Below, piece by piece: positions 15,624 through 24,186 of a stretch of DNA of 64,000 nt. The stretch lies in assembly GCA_022826965.1 (NCBI GenBank), contig JAJDTU010000005.1:124001-188000 (forward strand), read 5' to 3'. The DNA is from Dehalococcoidia bacterium (GTDB lineage Bacteria > Chloroflexota > Dehalococcoidia > Bin125). A program made the translations under genes and the position numbers. The notes under the pieces were generated by a model. That model made no database searches. It saw only the letters and a list, made by a program, of their open reading frames with translations, and was not told the DNA's origin. How positions within the stretch are numbered: position 1 is the first letter of the stretch; every line of letters starts with the position of its first letter.

Positions 15624-18035
15624 CTATGAGTCTCGCAGCGTCGCCTTGAACTGCGACTCCAGGCGTCGCACGATTCCCCGACGCGCCTTCTCAACATCGC
15701 GGTCGGTCAGCGTCCGATCGGGCGACCGGTAGTACACGCGGAAGGCCAACGACTTCTTCCCGGCCGGGATCTGATCACCCTCGTAGATGTCGAACAGATC
15801 GATGGCTTCGACCAGCCCATTGCCCCCGATTGCGGCGGCGAGCTCGCCAGCGGCGGCGTCGCGATCCACGATCAAGGCCAGATCCTCGACGGCCGCGGGA
15901 TAGATCGATGGCGAAGGCACCGTCTCCGATTCGCGGAGCACCGGCGCGAGTGCCGCAACCGACAGCTCCAGCGCGAAGACATCGCCTTCGATCCCGAACT
16001 GACCAGCGAGGCTCGGCATCAGCTTGCCCAGGACTCCGACCGGTTTGCCGCGCGCTGTGATTTGAGCCGACTCTCCGCCGACCAGCGCCGCGTCATCAGC
16101 GCCGCCCTGCAGGCCGAGTTCAACATCGAGGCCGGCCGCGAGCTGCTCGAGCACGCCCTTGGCGTCGTAGAAGTCGAGCGGTCTGGCGGCCTCGCCGTGT
16201 ACGGAAGCGGGCGCCTCGCCACCGACCAGCGCCAGCACCACCCGCTCTTCGATCGGTTGTCGACCGGGTCGCGCCTTGAAGGTCTTGCCGACCTCGTAGA
16301 TGCCGAGCCCGCCACGAGCCTCTCGTTGATTGGACGCGAAGGTCTCGAGTCCGCGCGGGCGCAGGCTGGTGCGCAGGCGGTCTTGCGCCGCGTTCATGGG
16401 GTTCTGCAGCCTGACCGAGGACGTTTCCGAGGTCGCTTCGGAGGCGGTCAGGGACAACTCAGACTCCTGAACCGTCACGTAGGTGATGATCTCGCGCAAG
16501 CCAAGGCCCGTCAGGACGTCGCGGATGCGCTCGCCCAGATCTCGCTCCCGATCGATGTCAGGATCCGGGACCGCGCCGGGCAGCGGTTCCGAGGGCAGAT
16601 TGTCGTATCCGAGGACGCGGCCGACCTCTTCGACGACGTCGTCCGGGACAGCGATATCCGAACGCCAGGGCGGGCAGCTGACGGCGAACCGATCGGGCGG
16701 CAGCCAGCGATTCGAGATGCCCAGAGCGGAAAGGATGCCGCGCACCTCTTCGACGCTCGGCTGAACGGAGAGGATCTGGCTAATCCGCCGCTGCGGGACG
16801 ACGACCTGCGGCGTGTGCGCTTTGCCCGGGTAGGTATCGACGATTCCGGCGAATGCTTTACCCCCGGCGGTTTCGACGATCAACGCGGCCGCCCGACGGG
16901 CCGCGAGTTCGGCGAGTTCAGGGTTGAGCGACTTCTCGAACCTGCGGCTTGCCTCGGTACCGCCCTCGGTATGCCGTGCGCGGCTGCGACGAATCGAAGA
17001 TTCCTGGAAGTTCGCCGTCTCCAGCAGGACGGTGGTGGTCGAATCCGAGATTTCCGAGTCCGCGCCGCCCATTATGCCGGCGAGCGCCACGGCTCGATCG
17101 GCGTCGGCGATGACGAGATCGTCCGTCTCCAGTTTCAACTCCGAACCGTCGAGCAGTTCGATCCGTTCGGCCGGTCGGGCGCGGCGCACGACGATCCGCC
17201 CTTCGTGAAGGATCTCATAGTCGAATGCGTGCAGGGGCTGTCCCCACTCCAACATGACGTAGTTGGTGACATCGACGATGTTGTTAATCGGCCGCATTCC
17301 CGCGGACGACAGCGCGTCCTGCATCCACTCGGGCGACGGTCCGACAGTCACGCCGTCAATCAGGATCGCCGTGTACCGAGGGCAGCCTTCGGCGTCCTCG
17401 ATCTCGACGCTCGTACGTTCGCGGGCGGAGACCGTTGATTCCGGGTACGTAGCGGACGGCTCACGGACAGCGCTGCGTGTCAGCGCGGCTACTTCACGCG
17501 CAAGGCCGAGGATGGAGAAGTGGTCCGGTCGATTCGGCGTCGGCTTGATATCGAGCACGACATCGCCGAGTACATCCGCGAGCGGCGTGCCCAACGCAGC
17601 ATCGGTGTCGAGCACGAGGATGCCCTCGTGCTCGTCCGAGAGGCCGAGCTCTCGTTCCGAGCAGACCATTCCGAGCGAGGTGATGCCGCGAATCTTGCCC
17701 TTGCGGAGTCGGCGCGGCTCGCGCGTGCTGGGATCAATCAAGTGCGCGCCGACCTGTGCGAAGGCGATCGTCTGGCCCTGAGCCAGGTTCGGGGCCCCGC
17801 AGACCACTTGCAGCGGCTCGTCTGCGCCGAAGTCGACAGTGGCCAGGTGCAATCGGTCGGCGTTGGGATGCTGGTCGACTGCGGCGACTCGTCCGACGAC
17901 GACCTGTTCCCACTCGCCGCCGCTGCGTTTGATCGCCTCGACCTCGGCGCCGGCCATGCTGAGACGGTGCGCCAGTTCCTCGACCGACATGTCCCAGTCG
18001 ACGTACTGCGCCAACCACTTGAGCGGAACGTCCAT
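15624..18035 (-). CDS. pheT: Phenylalanyl-tRNA synthetase beta subunit
   Basis: This is the large subunit of the alpha2-beta2 enzyme that charges tRNA-Phe; it carries the editing and tRNA-binding domains. The 803-residue length is normal. It starts MDVPLKWLAQYVD and has the EMAP-like tRNA-binding domain near 40-150 (CGAPNLAQGQTIAFAQVGA). Next come the B3/B4 editing region, the B5 domain and a synthetase-like fold with YEVGKTFKARPG. The ferredoxin-like anticodon-binding domain closes the protein (FDIYEGDQIPAGKKSLAFRVYYR, then LTDRDVEKARRGIV). The start overlaps the pheS stop by one base (TGATG), so the subunits are coupled. The downstream gene has its own CIRCE-controlled leader. Confidence 0.98.
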   Translation of the reverse strand: MDVPLKWLAQYVDWDMSVEELAHRLSMAGAEVEAIKRSGGEWEQVVVGRVAAVDQHPNADRLHLATVDFGADEPLQVVCGAPNLAQGQTIAFAQVGAHLIDPSTREPRRLRKGKIRGITSLGMVCSERELGLSDEHEGILVLDTDAALGTPLADVLGDVVLDIKPTPNRPDHFSILGLAREVAALTRSAVREPSATYPESTVSARERTSVEIEDAEGCPRYTAILIDGVTVGPSPEWMQDALSSAGMRPINNIVDVTNYVMLEWGQPLHAFDYEILHEGRIVVRRARPAERIELLDGSELKLETDDLVIADADRAVALAGIMGGADSEISDSTTTVLLETANFQESSIRRSRARHTEGGTEASRRFEKSLNPELAELAARRAAALIVETAGGKAFAGIVDTYPGKAHTPQVVVPQRRISQILSVQPSVEEVRGILSALGISNRWLPPDRFAVSCPPWRSDIAVPDDVVEEVGRVLGYDNLPSEPLPGAVPDPDIDRERDLGERIRDVLTGLGLREIITYVTVQESELSLTASEATSETSSVRLQNPMNAAQDRLRTSLRPRGLETFASNQREARGGLGIYEVGKTFKARPGRQPIEERVVLALVGGEAPASVHGEAARPLDFYDAKGVLEQLAAGLDVELGLQGGADDAALVGGESAQITARGKPVGVLGKLMPSLAGQFGIEGDVFALELSVAALAPVLRESETVPSPSIYPAAVEDLALIVDRDAAAGELAAAIGGNGLVEAIDLFDIYEGDQIPAGKKSLAFRVYYRSPDRTLTDRDVEKARRGIVRRLESQFKATLRDS

Positions 18036-19033
18036 CAGCGACGCCCCTCGAACTGACGCAGGAAGCGCACGTCGTTGCGATAGAAGTGGCGGATGTCACG
18101 GACGCCGTAGCGCAGCATGGCCACCCGTTCGACGCCCATGCCGAAGGCGAATCCGGTGTACTGCTGGGGGTCGAGACCGGCGTCCTCGATGATCTCGGGA
18201 TGGACCATGCCGCAGCCGAGGACCTCCAGCCAGTCGCCATGCCAGCGCACGCCGAGCTCGGCGCCGGGCTCGACGAAGGGGAAATAGTCGCAGCGGAATC
18301 GGGTCTCGATATCGGCCCCGAACATACGCCGGACAAACGCCTCCAGCGTTCCCTTGAGGTGCGCGAAGGAGAGATCCCGGTCGATCACGAGTCCCTCGAT
18401 CTGGGTCAGCATCCACTCGTGGGTCGCGTCCGTTGCTTCGTAGCGGTAGCAGGTGCCGGGAACGATCACTCGAATCGGCGGCTTGCGACGTTCGAGGTAG
18501 CGAATCTGCATCGGGGAGGTGTGCGTACGCAGCAGTTGACGCGGGCCACCGGACTCGTCGTCGGCGATCCAGATCGTGTCCCACATGTCCCGAGCAGGAT
18601 GACCGGCGGGAATACGCAATCGGTCGAAGTTGTACTCCTCCAACTCAACATCTGGCCCTTCAACTACGTCGAATCCCATATCACGGAAGGTGCGCTCCAT
18701 CATGCGTCGGGTCAGCGTGATCGGATGCAGTGAGCCGAGCGGCGGGCGGCGGCCTGGCAAGGTGACATCGATCGAGGTTCCCTGGTCCGCCGCGGCGAGC
18801 AGCTCGGCTCGGCGGGCGGAGACTGCGTCCTCGAGTGCGCCCTTGAGCCTGTTCGCGCCCGCGCCAATGATCGGTCGTTCGTCGGCCGGGAGTTCTCGGA
18901 CACTCCGCAAGACCGAGGTCAGTCGTCCCCGCCGACCGAGCCACTCCACTCGCCAGGCGTCGAGGGTTGGTTCGTCGCCCGCGTCAGCGAGCGACGCCCG
19001 CGCCTCCGCTTCCAACGCCTCAAGATCGACCAC
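18035..19033 (-). CDS. pheS: Phenylalanyl-tRNA synthetase alpha subunit
   Basis: This is the catalytic class II subunit of PheRS. The 332-residue form has the N-terminal coiled coil (EALEAEARASLADAG and the RELPADER segment), then motif 1 and motif 2 (PGTCYRYEATDATHEWMLTQ region). The phenylalanine pocket and motif 3 follow (GFAFGMGVERVAMLRYGV), and the end is DIRHFYRNDVRFLRQF. I chose GTG at 19033 because the family N-terminus begins there and GGTGGG lies upstream. The frame is open to 19255 but that extension is not PheS-like and would reach into the divergent RAM gene. Its 138-base divergent intergenic region probably holds promoters for both directions. Confidence 0.96.
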   Translation of the reverse strand: MVDLEALEAEARASLADAGDEPTLDAWRVEWLGRRGRLTSVLRSVRELPADERPIIGAGANRLKGALEDAVSARRAELLAAADQGTSIDVTLPGRRPPLGSLHPITLTRRMMERTFRDMGFDVVEGPDVELEEYNFDRLRIPAGHPARDMWDTIWIADDESGGPRQLLRTHTSPMQIRYLERRKPPIRVIVPGTCYRYEATDATHEWMLTQIEGLVIDRDLSFAHLKGTLEAFVRRMFGADIETRFRCDYFPFVEPGAELGVRWHGDWLEVLGCGMVHPEIIEDAGLDPQQYTGFAFGMGVERVAMLRYGVRDIRHFYRNDVRFLRQFEGRR

Positions 19034-19171
19034 AGCGTCATTCCCACCACAGAAACTCAGTCGTACGCCCCGTATCGTACCTGTCCACCTCTTCGAGTGG
19101 CACGGCGCGGATAGTAAACTTGTCCCATTCTCACGGTCGCGCCCGCAATCCGAGGTTCTGGAGCTATCGAC

Positions 19172-19420
19172 ATGGCAGTGAAGAGTTACATCCTGATCGA
19201 GACAGAAGTCGGCACGGCCAAGCAGGTAGCGCTCTCGCTGGGTGAAATCACACACAGCGAGGGTGAAATCAAGACAGTCGAACTGGTCACCGGCCCGTTC
19301 GACGTCATCTGCCTGGTCGAAGCGGAGAACCTCGAACGCCTCGGGAGTTGTATCACCGATTCAATCCAAACCGTCGCCGGAGTCAAGCGCACCACGACCT
19401 GTCTGACGATTCAAGTCTGA
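19172..19420 (+). CDS. Stand-alone Lrp/AsnC ligand-binding (RAM) domain protein
   Basis: The 82-residue protein is a single RAM-type alpha/beta sandwich domain, the effector domain of Lrp/AsnC regulators, without the DNA-binding helix-turn-helix. The pattern SYILIETEVGTAKQVALSL, then VTGPFDVICLVEAENLERL, then VAGVKRTTTCLTI is typical, including the GPFDVI turn that lines the ligand pocket. Stand-alone RAM proteins form oligomers and bind amino acids or small metabolites, sometimes modulating full-length Lrp proteins. GGAG lies 8 bases before the ATG. It precedes moeA by 20 bases, so they share a transcript, but no functional link is known to me. Confidence 0.88.
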   Translation: MAVKSYILIETEVGTAKQVALSLGEITHSEGEIKTVELVTGPFDVICLVEAENLERLGSCITDSIQTVAGVKRTTTCLTIQV

Positions 19421-19440
19421 CCTGGAACAGCAGCTGCAAT

Positions 19441-20763
19441 ATGACGTCGCAGAACACCTCGGCGCGCTCGACCGAGCCGCCGGTTGACATGCTTCCCGTC
19501 GAGGATGCGGTCGACCGCATTCTCTCGTTCTGCCGGCGGCTGCCCGCGGAAACCCGAGCCATCGATGAGGCGGTCGGGCAGGTGCTGGCGACCGACATCA
19601 GCGCGCCTTTCGACATCCCGCCGCACGACAACACGGCCATGGACGGATACGCCGTGCAATCGGCGAGCACCGACGGTGCGACAGAGTCGACTCCGGTCCG
19701 CCTGCGCGTGATTGGCGAGCTTGCCGCGGGCTACCTCTACGAGGACTCCGTCGGCGCGGGCGAAGCCGTGCGGATCATGACGGGAGCGCCGATGCCCGAC
19801 GGCGCCGACACGATCGTTCCGTTCGAGGAGACAGACGAGTACGGCCTGCGAGCGCCGGGGCAAGAGCACGAAGTCATCGAGGATGTCGGGATACTCAAGG
19901 CCGCCGGTCCAGGAAACAACATCCGCCGCCGCGGGGAAGACGTCCGCCATGGTCAACAGGTACTGAACGCCGGGACCGTGCTGCGTGGTCCTGAGGTGGC
20001 GGTTCTCGCCTCGCTGGGCGTCGGCGATGTCGAGGTCGTCCGACGACCGCGGGTGGCGATCCTCTCAACCGGCGACGAGCTGCTGAGCCCGGGAGACGCC
20101 CCTGCGCCCGGCAAGATCTACGACTCAAACTCATACGGACTGAGCGCGCTGGTTACGCAGTACGGCGGCGAGCCGAAGCGATTTGGGATCGCGCAAGACA
20201 CAATTCCGGCGCTGACGGCGAAGATCAACGAGGCGCTGGAATCCTGCGACCTTGTCATCACCTCGGCCGGCGTCTCACGCGGCGACTTTGACGTCGTCAA
20301 GGAAGTGCTGGCTCGCGAGGGAGCGATCGACTTCTGGACCGTCAAGATGAAGCCGGGCAAACCACTGGCATTTGGCGAGTTCGAAGGTCCGAACGGTCGG
20401 CGTGTGCCGCATATCGGACTGCCCGGCAACCCCGTCTCGTCGTTGCTGGCGTTCGAGCTGTTCGGCCGGATGGCGATCTACAAGATGATGGGGCGGGAGC
20501 CGCAACCACGCCCAATCGTGAAAGCGATTGCCGAGGAGGACATCGTCAATACCGATTGGCGTCGCGTGTACGCGCGGGCGATCCTCGATCTTGACCAGGA
20601 CGGCCGCTGGCACGCGCGCCTGACCGGTCCGCAGGGCAGTGGGGTATTGACATCGATGGCGCTTGCCAATGGGTACGCTGTCTGTCCAGAGGACCGAGAA
20701 CGCATCCACGCTGGCGAGGAGTGCGATGTGATCATGGTCGACTGGGATCACCCGCTCGACTAG
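19441..20763 (+). CDS. moeA: Molybdopterin molybdotransferase
   Basis: MoeA inserts molybdate into adenylylated molybdopterin, the last common step of molybdenum cofactor synthesis in the cytoplasm. The 440-residue protein has DNTAMDGYA (63-71), the linker domain with GAPMPDGAD (115-123), and domain III motifs STGDELL (209-215), AGVSRGDFD (276-284), KMKPGKPLAFG (302-312) and GLPGNPVS (326-333). The start is the ATG at 19441, in line with the family N-terminus. It implies that the cell makes molybdoenzymes, none of which is in this window. Confidence 0.96.
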   Translation: MTSQNTSARSTEPPVDMLPVEDAVDRILSFCRRLPAETRAIDEAVGQVLATDISAPFDIPPHDNTAMDGYAVQSASTDGATESTPVRLRVIGELAAGYLYEDSVGAGEAVRIMTGAPMPDGADTIVPFEETDEYGLRAPGQEHEVIEDVGILKAAGPGNNIRRRGEDVRHGQQVLNAGTVLRGPEVAVLASLGVGDVEVVRRPRVAILSTGDELLSPGDAPAPGKIYDSNSYGLSALVTQYGGEPKRFGIAQDTIPALTAKINEALESCDLVITSAGVSRGDFDVVKEVLAREGAIDFWTVKMKPGKPLAFGEFEGPNGRRVPHIGLPGNPVSSLLAFELFGRMAIYKMMGREPQPRPIVKAIAEEDIVNTDWRRVYARAILDLDQDGRWHARLTGPQGSGVLTSMALANGYAVCPEDRERIHAGEECDVIMVDWDHPLD

Positions 20764-20798
20764 GTCACGCGCCGCACCACGATTGAATCGAGCCGAAC

Positions 20799-22124
20799 AT
20801 GCCACTCGCAACCGCAATCCGATCAGTCATCGCTCCCGTCTACATCAAGGCAAAGCTGGCGCAGGAGCGAATCCAGTCTGGGGTTGTCTGGTATCCGCTG
20901 GATCCGGACTTCATCGCCAATCCATATCCCACCTACAAGGAACTCAGGGAACGCGACCCGTTCCATCCCAGCCCATTGACCGGCGCGCTGGTTGTCTCAA
21001 AGTACGACGACGTTGACGCAGTACTGCGCAACTTCAAGGTGTTCTCCAATCGGCGCGGACCGGTCGGCACGCGCAATCGACGCGGGATCGGCGAACGGAT
21101 CGAAAACGAACTGCAGCCGTCGATGCTGTCGCTCGATCCGCCCGACCACACACGGCTTCGAGGCCTGGTCAGTCGAGCCTTCACGCCGCGCCAGGTCGCC
21201 AAGATGGAAGACCACATCCGCGAGACGGCGCACGGCCTGCTCGACGAGGTCGGAGGCGAGAATGAGTTCGACCTGATGGCGAATCTGGCCGCTCTACTGC
21301 CGACCGTCGTGATCGCGGAGATGATCGGCGTTCCGACAGCAGATCGACAGCAGTTCAAGGAGTGGTCCGACAAGTTCGCGCGGGTGCTGGAGCCCAATCT
21401 GACCGCCGACGAACTGTCCGTGGTCTTCGAAACCGGCCAGTTGTTCGACGAGTACTTCCGGGGCATCGTCGCCGAGCACCGCAAGAATCCCGGGGATGAC
21501 CTCGTCTCGCGCCTGATTGAGGCTGAGGAGGAAGGCGACAAGCTCACGGAAGACGAGATGATCGTCACGCTGCGACTGCTCTTGGTCGCCGGCAACGAGA
21601 CGACGACCAACCTGATCGGCAACGGCCTCAAGGCGCTGCTCGAGCATCCCGAGCAGATGGAGTTGCTCAGGGAACGCCCGGAGTTAATCGACAACGCGAT
21701 CGAGGAGCTGTTGCGCTACGACTCGCCCGTGCAGGTCGACGGACGCACGGTCCTGGACGAGTTCCAGCTCGACCGCCACACGCTCAGTCCCGGACGGCCG
21801 ATTTCGCTGCTGATCGGCGGAGCGAATCGCGACCCGGAGGAGTTCAGCGACCCGGAGACGCTGGACATCACCCGCGAAGACGCCGGCAACATCTCCTTCG
21901 GCCGAGGCATTCACCACTGCCTCGGCGCTCCGCTGGCGCGCCTCGAGGGCAAGATCGCGTTCGAGGCGTTGCTTGAACGGTTCGACGACATTCGCTTCGG
22001 CACCCGCACGCCCGAGTACAAGCAGAACATCGTTCTGCGCGGACTCAAGCACCTTGACATCCGCGTCGAGCGGGCGAGTGGCAAGTCGTTCGCCACGCCA
22101 AGCGCGGAGGCTGCCGCCGACTGA
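20799..22124 (+). CDS. Cytochrome P450
   Basis: This is a soluble bacterial-type P450 monooxygenase of 441 residues. The oxygen-binding I-helix motif is AGNETTTN (264-271), ExxR is EELLR (302-306), and the haem loop FGRGIHHCLGAPLAR (367-381) supplies the proximal thiolate Cys374. SMLSLDPPDHTRLRGLVSRAF (108-128) is the usual C-helix region. Residues 1-30 form a short basic/hydrophobic lead, but I see no clear membrane anchor. It lies 35 bases after moeA on the same strand. No ferredoxin or reductase gene is adjacent, so the redox partner and substrate are unknown. It converges with acyP. Confidence 0.94.
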   Translation: MPLATAIRSVIAPVYIKAKLAQERIQSGVVWYPLDPDFIANPYPTYKELRERDPFHPSPLTGALVVSKYDDVDAVLRNFKVFSNRRGPVGTRNRRGIGERIENELQPSMLSLDPPDHTRLRGLVSRAFTPRQVAKMEDHIRETAHGLLDEVGGENEFDLMANLAALLPTVVIAEMIGVPTADRQQFKEWSDKFARVLEPNLTADELSVVFETGQLFDEYFRGIVAEHRKNPGDDLVSRLIEAEEEGDKLTEDEMIVTLRLLLVAGNETTTNLIGNGLKALLEHPEQMELLRERPELIDNAIEELLRYDSPVQVDGRTVLDEFQLDRHTLSPGRPISLLIGGANRDPEEFSDPETLDITREDAGNISFGRGIHHCLGAPLARLEGKIAFEALLERFDDIRFGTRTPEYKQNIVLRGLKHLDIRVERASGKSFATPSAEAAAD

Positions 22125-22156
22125 GCGACGGCTGCTAGGGGCCCGCTAGAGGCCCG

Positions 22157-22435
22157 CTAGAGGATCGTCACGAAGCCGCGGAATTCGCTGCTGGCGATTC
22201 CCCATTCGACGTTGACGTCTCTGACCAGCGCGTGCGGCGGACCGATTTTGAGTTCGTCCAAGAACTCTTCCAGTGACTCACGGCGCCCCTCCGCCACCAC
22301 TTCCACGGTGGAGCCGTCCGGCAGGTTGCACACGGTGCCACTGATTCCGCCGATGCGGTCGGCCGTGACCTCGGAGAACATCCGATATCCGACCATCTGG
22401 ACCCGCCCGCGCAGGCGGACGGTCATTCGCTCCAT
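22157..22435 (-). CDS. acyP: Acylphosphatase
   Basis: This small alpha/beta enzyme hydrolyses carboxyl-phosphate bonds such as acetyl phosphate or 1,3-bisphosphoglycerate. In 92 residues the phosphate-binding loop GRVQMVGYR (10-18) supplies the catalytic Arg18, and Asn37 in GTVCNLPDG is the second catalytic residue. The C-terminal EFRGFVTIL matches the family ending. The loop normally reads GRVQGVG; Met at position 14 replaces the usual Gly, an uncommon but tolerated-looking change. The start overlaps the aroKB stop (TGATG). It is the last gene of the eight-gene alaS-acyP run. Confidence 0.92.
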   Translation of the reverse strand: MERMTVRLRGRVQMVGYRMFSEVTADRIGGISGTVCNLPDGSTVEVVAEGRRESLEEFLDELKIGPPHALVRDVNVEWGIASSEFRGFVTIL

Positions 22436-24186
22436 CAGGAGGCGCCTACTACCGCATCGATTGCGTCGGACACGATGTCGGGCGGCACGTCGTCACGCAC
22501 GATCGGCGAGCCCACGCTCTCCAGCAGCACCCAGCGCTGCTTGCCCCCGACCACCTTCTTGTCGCGGGACATCGCCTCGACGATCTCAGCTCGTCCGAGT
22601 CCCTGCGGACTCCGGGTTGGCAGGCCGAAGCGTTCGATCAATCGTCGATGCCTGCCGACCACTGCCTCGTCGATCAACCCCAGCGAACAGCCCATCTCGG
22701 CGACCGCGACCATTCCCATCGCCACCGCCTCGCCGTGCAGGACGGTGCTGTAGCCGGTGACGGCCTCGATCGCGTGTCCGAGGGTGTGCCCGTAGTTGAG
22801 AATCGCCCGGAGATCGGACTCGCGCTCGTCGGCCGAGACCACGGCGGCCTTGATCGCCTGATTGCGCGTGATGATGTCAACCAGCAACCGACGGTGTGAT
22901 TCGTCGCTCGCGGCGGATGCGGGATCGAGGAGGGCATCCGCGGAGTCGTCCAGCAGGTCGAGCATCGGTTCGTCGCGGATGAAGCCGTGCTTGATCACCT
23001 CGGCGAATCCGGAGCGCAGCTCACGCGGCGGAAGCGTGGCGAGCGTCGCCGCGTCGGCCAGCACCGCGCGGGGTTGGTAGAACGCGCCGACCAGGTTCTT
23101 GCCCGACGGCAGGTCGATAGCGACCTTACCGCCAATCGCGGCGTCGACCATGCCCAGCACGGTCGTCGGTGCGTGAACCAGCGGCATGCCGCGCAGGTAG
23201 GTCGCGGCGGCTGTCCCGGCGAGGTCCGTGGTGACGCCTCCGCCAAGGGCGAAGATGACATCTCTGCGTTCGGCGCGGTGGGTCGAAAGCCAGCCGTAGA
23301 GCGAGTCCAGCGACGAAAGTGACTTGCTCGCCTCACCCGAAGGCACCGCGTACGAGAACACCGTGCGACCTGTCCGCTCCAGCGACCTCAGGGCGGTCAC
23401 GCCGTGCGAATCGATCACCGCCTGATCGGCAATCATGAACACTCGGCCGCCCAGACCGAGGCGGTCCAGTACGTCGCCGGAGCGATCCAGCAGGCCCCAG
23501 GCGCAGTAGACGGGATATCTGGCCGAGCCAGCTTCAACGACGCAGCCGACGTCGGGTCCGAAATCGCTGATTGGCGGCGGATCGATCCCCGGACCATTGC
23601 GCATCTCGCGCAGCCTGGTGTCCGAGTGGACGACCGCTGCGGCTCGCTGGTTCACCGCATCGACGACCTGCTCGACCGCTTCGCCGATCTCGATGTCGTC
23701 GGTATGGACGGTGAGGTCCGACATCGCGTAGAAGGGCTGCCTCGCCGCCTTGAGCGTCTCGACGCGGCGTCGAGGGTCTGCGCCGGCCAACATGGGGCGG
23801 ACCTCGGTCGTGCCCTGCTCGGCCGCCGCGTAACGGGCCAGGATGGTCGCCGAGCGCGCCTCCAGCGTGACGACAAAGCCACCATCGGCCAGTACCGAGC
23901 GGTTGTCAGCGCTGAGCCAGACCCCGCCGCCGGTCGCGATGACAACGCCGTTTCGGGATGCCGCGCCTCGGACGGCCTGATGCTCACGCAGACGGAATCC
24001 GCTCTCGCCTTCCGACTCAAAGATGCCGGGAATCGTGCGACCGGCAGTTCGTTCGATCTCGACGTCAAGGTCCACGACCTGCCAGCCGAGCCGATGGGCG
24101 ATGAATGGCGCGAGGATCGACTTGCCCGTCGCGCTGAATCCGATCAGGACGATGCGCTTGAGTTCCGCGGGCAGACTCACGGCCAC
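22435..24186 (-). CDS. aroKB: Fused shikimate kinase / 3-dehydroquinate synthase
   Basis: One 583-residue polypeptide carries two shikimate-pathway enzymes. Residues 1-180 are shikimate kinase: P-loop GFSATGKS (16-23), DLDVEIE (39-45), and ATGGGV (84-89). Residues about 210-583 are dehydroquinate synthase: GGGVTTDLAGTAAA (315-328), VDAAIGGKVAID (347-358), and the zinc ligands E396 (FAEVIKH), H467 (NYGHTLGH) and H484 (LHGEAV). The reactions are steps 5 and 2 of the pathway, not consecutive. The kinase loop is slightly unusual (SAT instead of the common MGS/MGA). It overlaps aroC by 10 bases. Such fusions are known in scattered bacteria. Confidence 0.96.
   Translation of the reverse strand: MAVSLPAELKRIVLIGFSATGKSILAPFIAHRLGWQVVDLDVEIERTAGRTIPGIFESEGESGFRLREHQAVRGAASRNGVVIATGGGVWLSADNRSVLADGGFVVTLEARSATILARYAAAEQGTTEVRPMLAGADPRRRVETLKAARQPFYAMSDLTVHTDDIEIGEAVEQVVDAVNQRAAAVVHSDTRLREMRNGPGIDPPPISDFGPDVGCVVEAGSARYPVYCAWGLLDRSGDVLDRLGLGGRVFMIADQAVIDSHGVTALRSLERTGRTVFSYAVPSGEASKSLSSLDSLYGWLSTHRAERRDVIFALGGGVTTDLAGTAAATYLRGMPLVHAPTTVLGMVDAAIGGKVAIDLPSGKNLVGAFYQPRAVLADAATLATLPPRELRSGFAEVIKHGFIRDEPMLDLLDDSADALLDPASAASDESHRRLLVDIITRNQAIKAAVVSADERESDLRAILNYGHTLGHAIEAVTGYSTVLHGEAVAMGMVAVAEMGCSLGLIDEAVVGRHRRLIERFGLPTRSPQGLGRAEIVEAMSRDKKVVGGKQRWVLLESVGSPIVRDDVPPDIVSDAIDAVVGAS

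Noticed and set aside
22140-22161. Tandem GGCCCGCTAGA repeat after the P450 gene
   Set aside because: Only two 11-base units, overlapping the acylphosphatase stop codon; likely a small slippage duplication.
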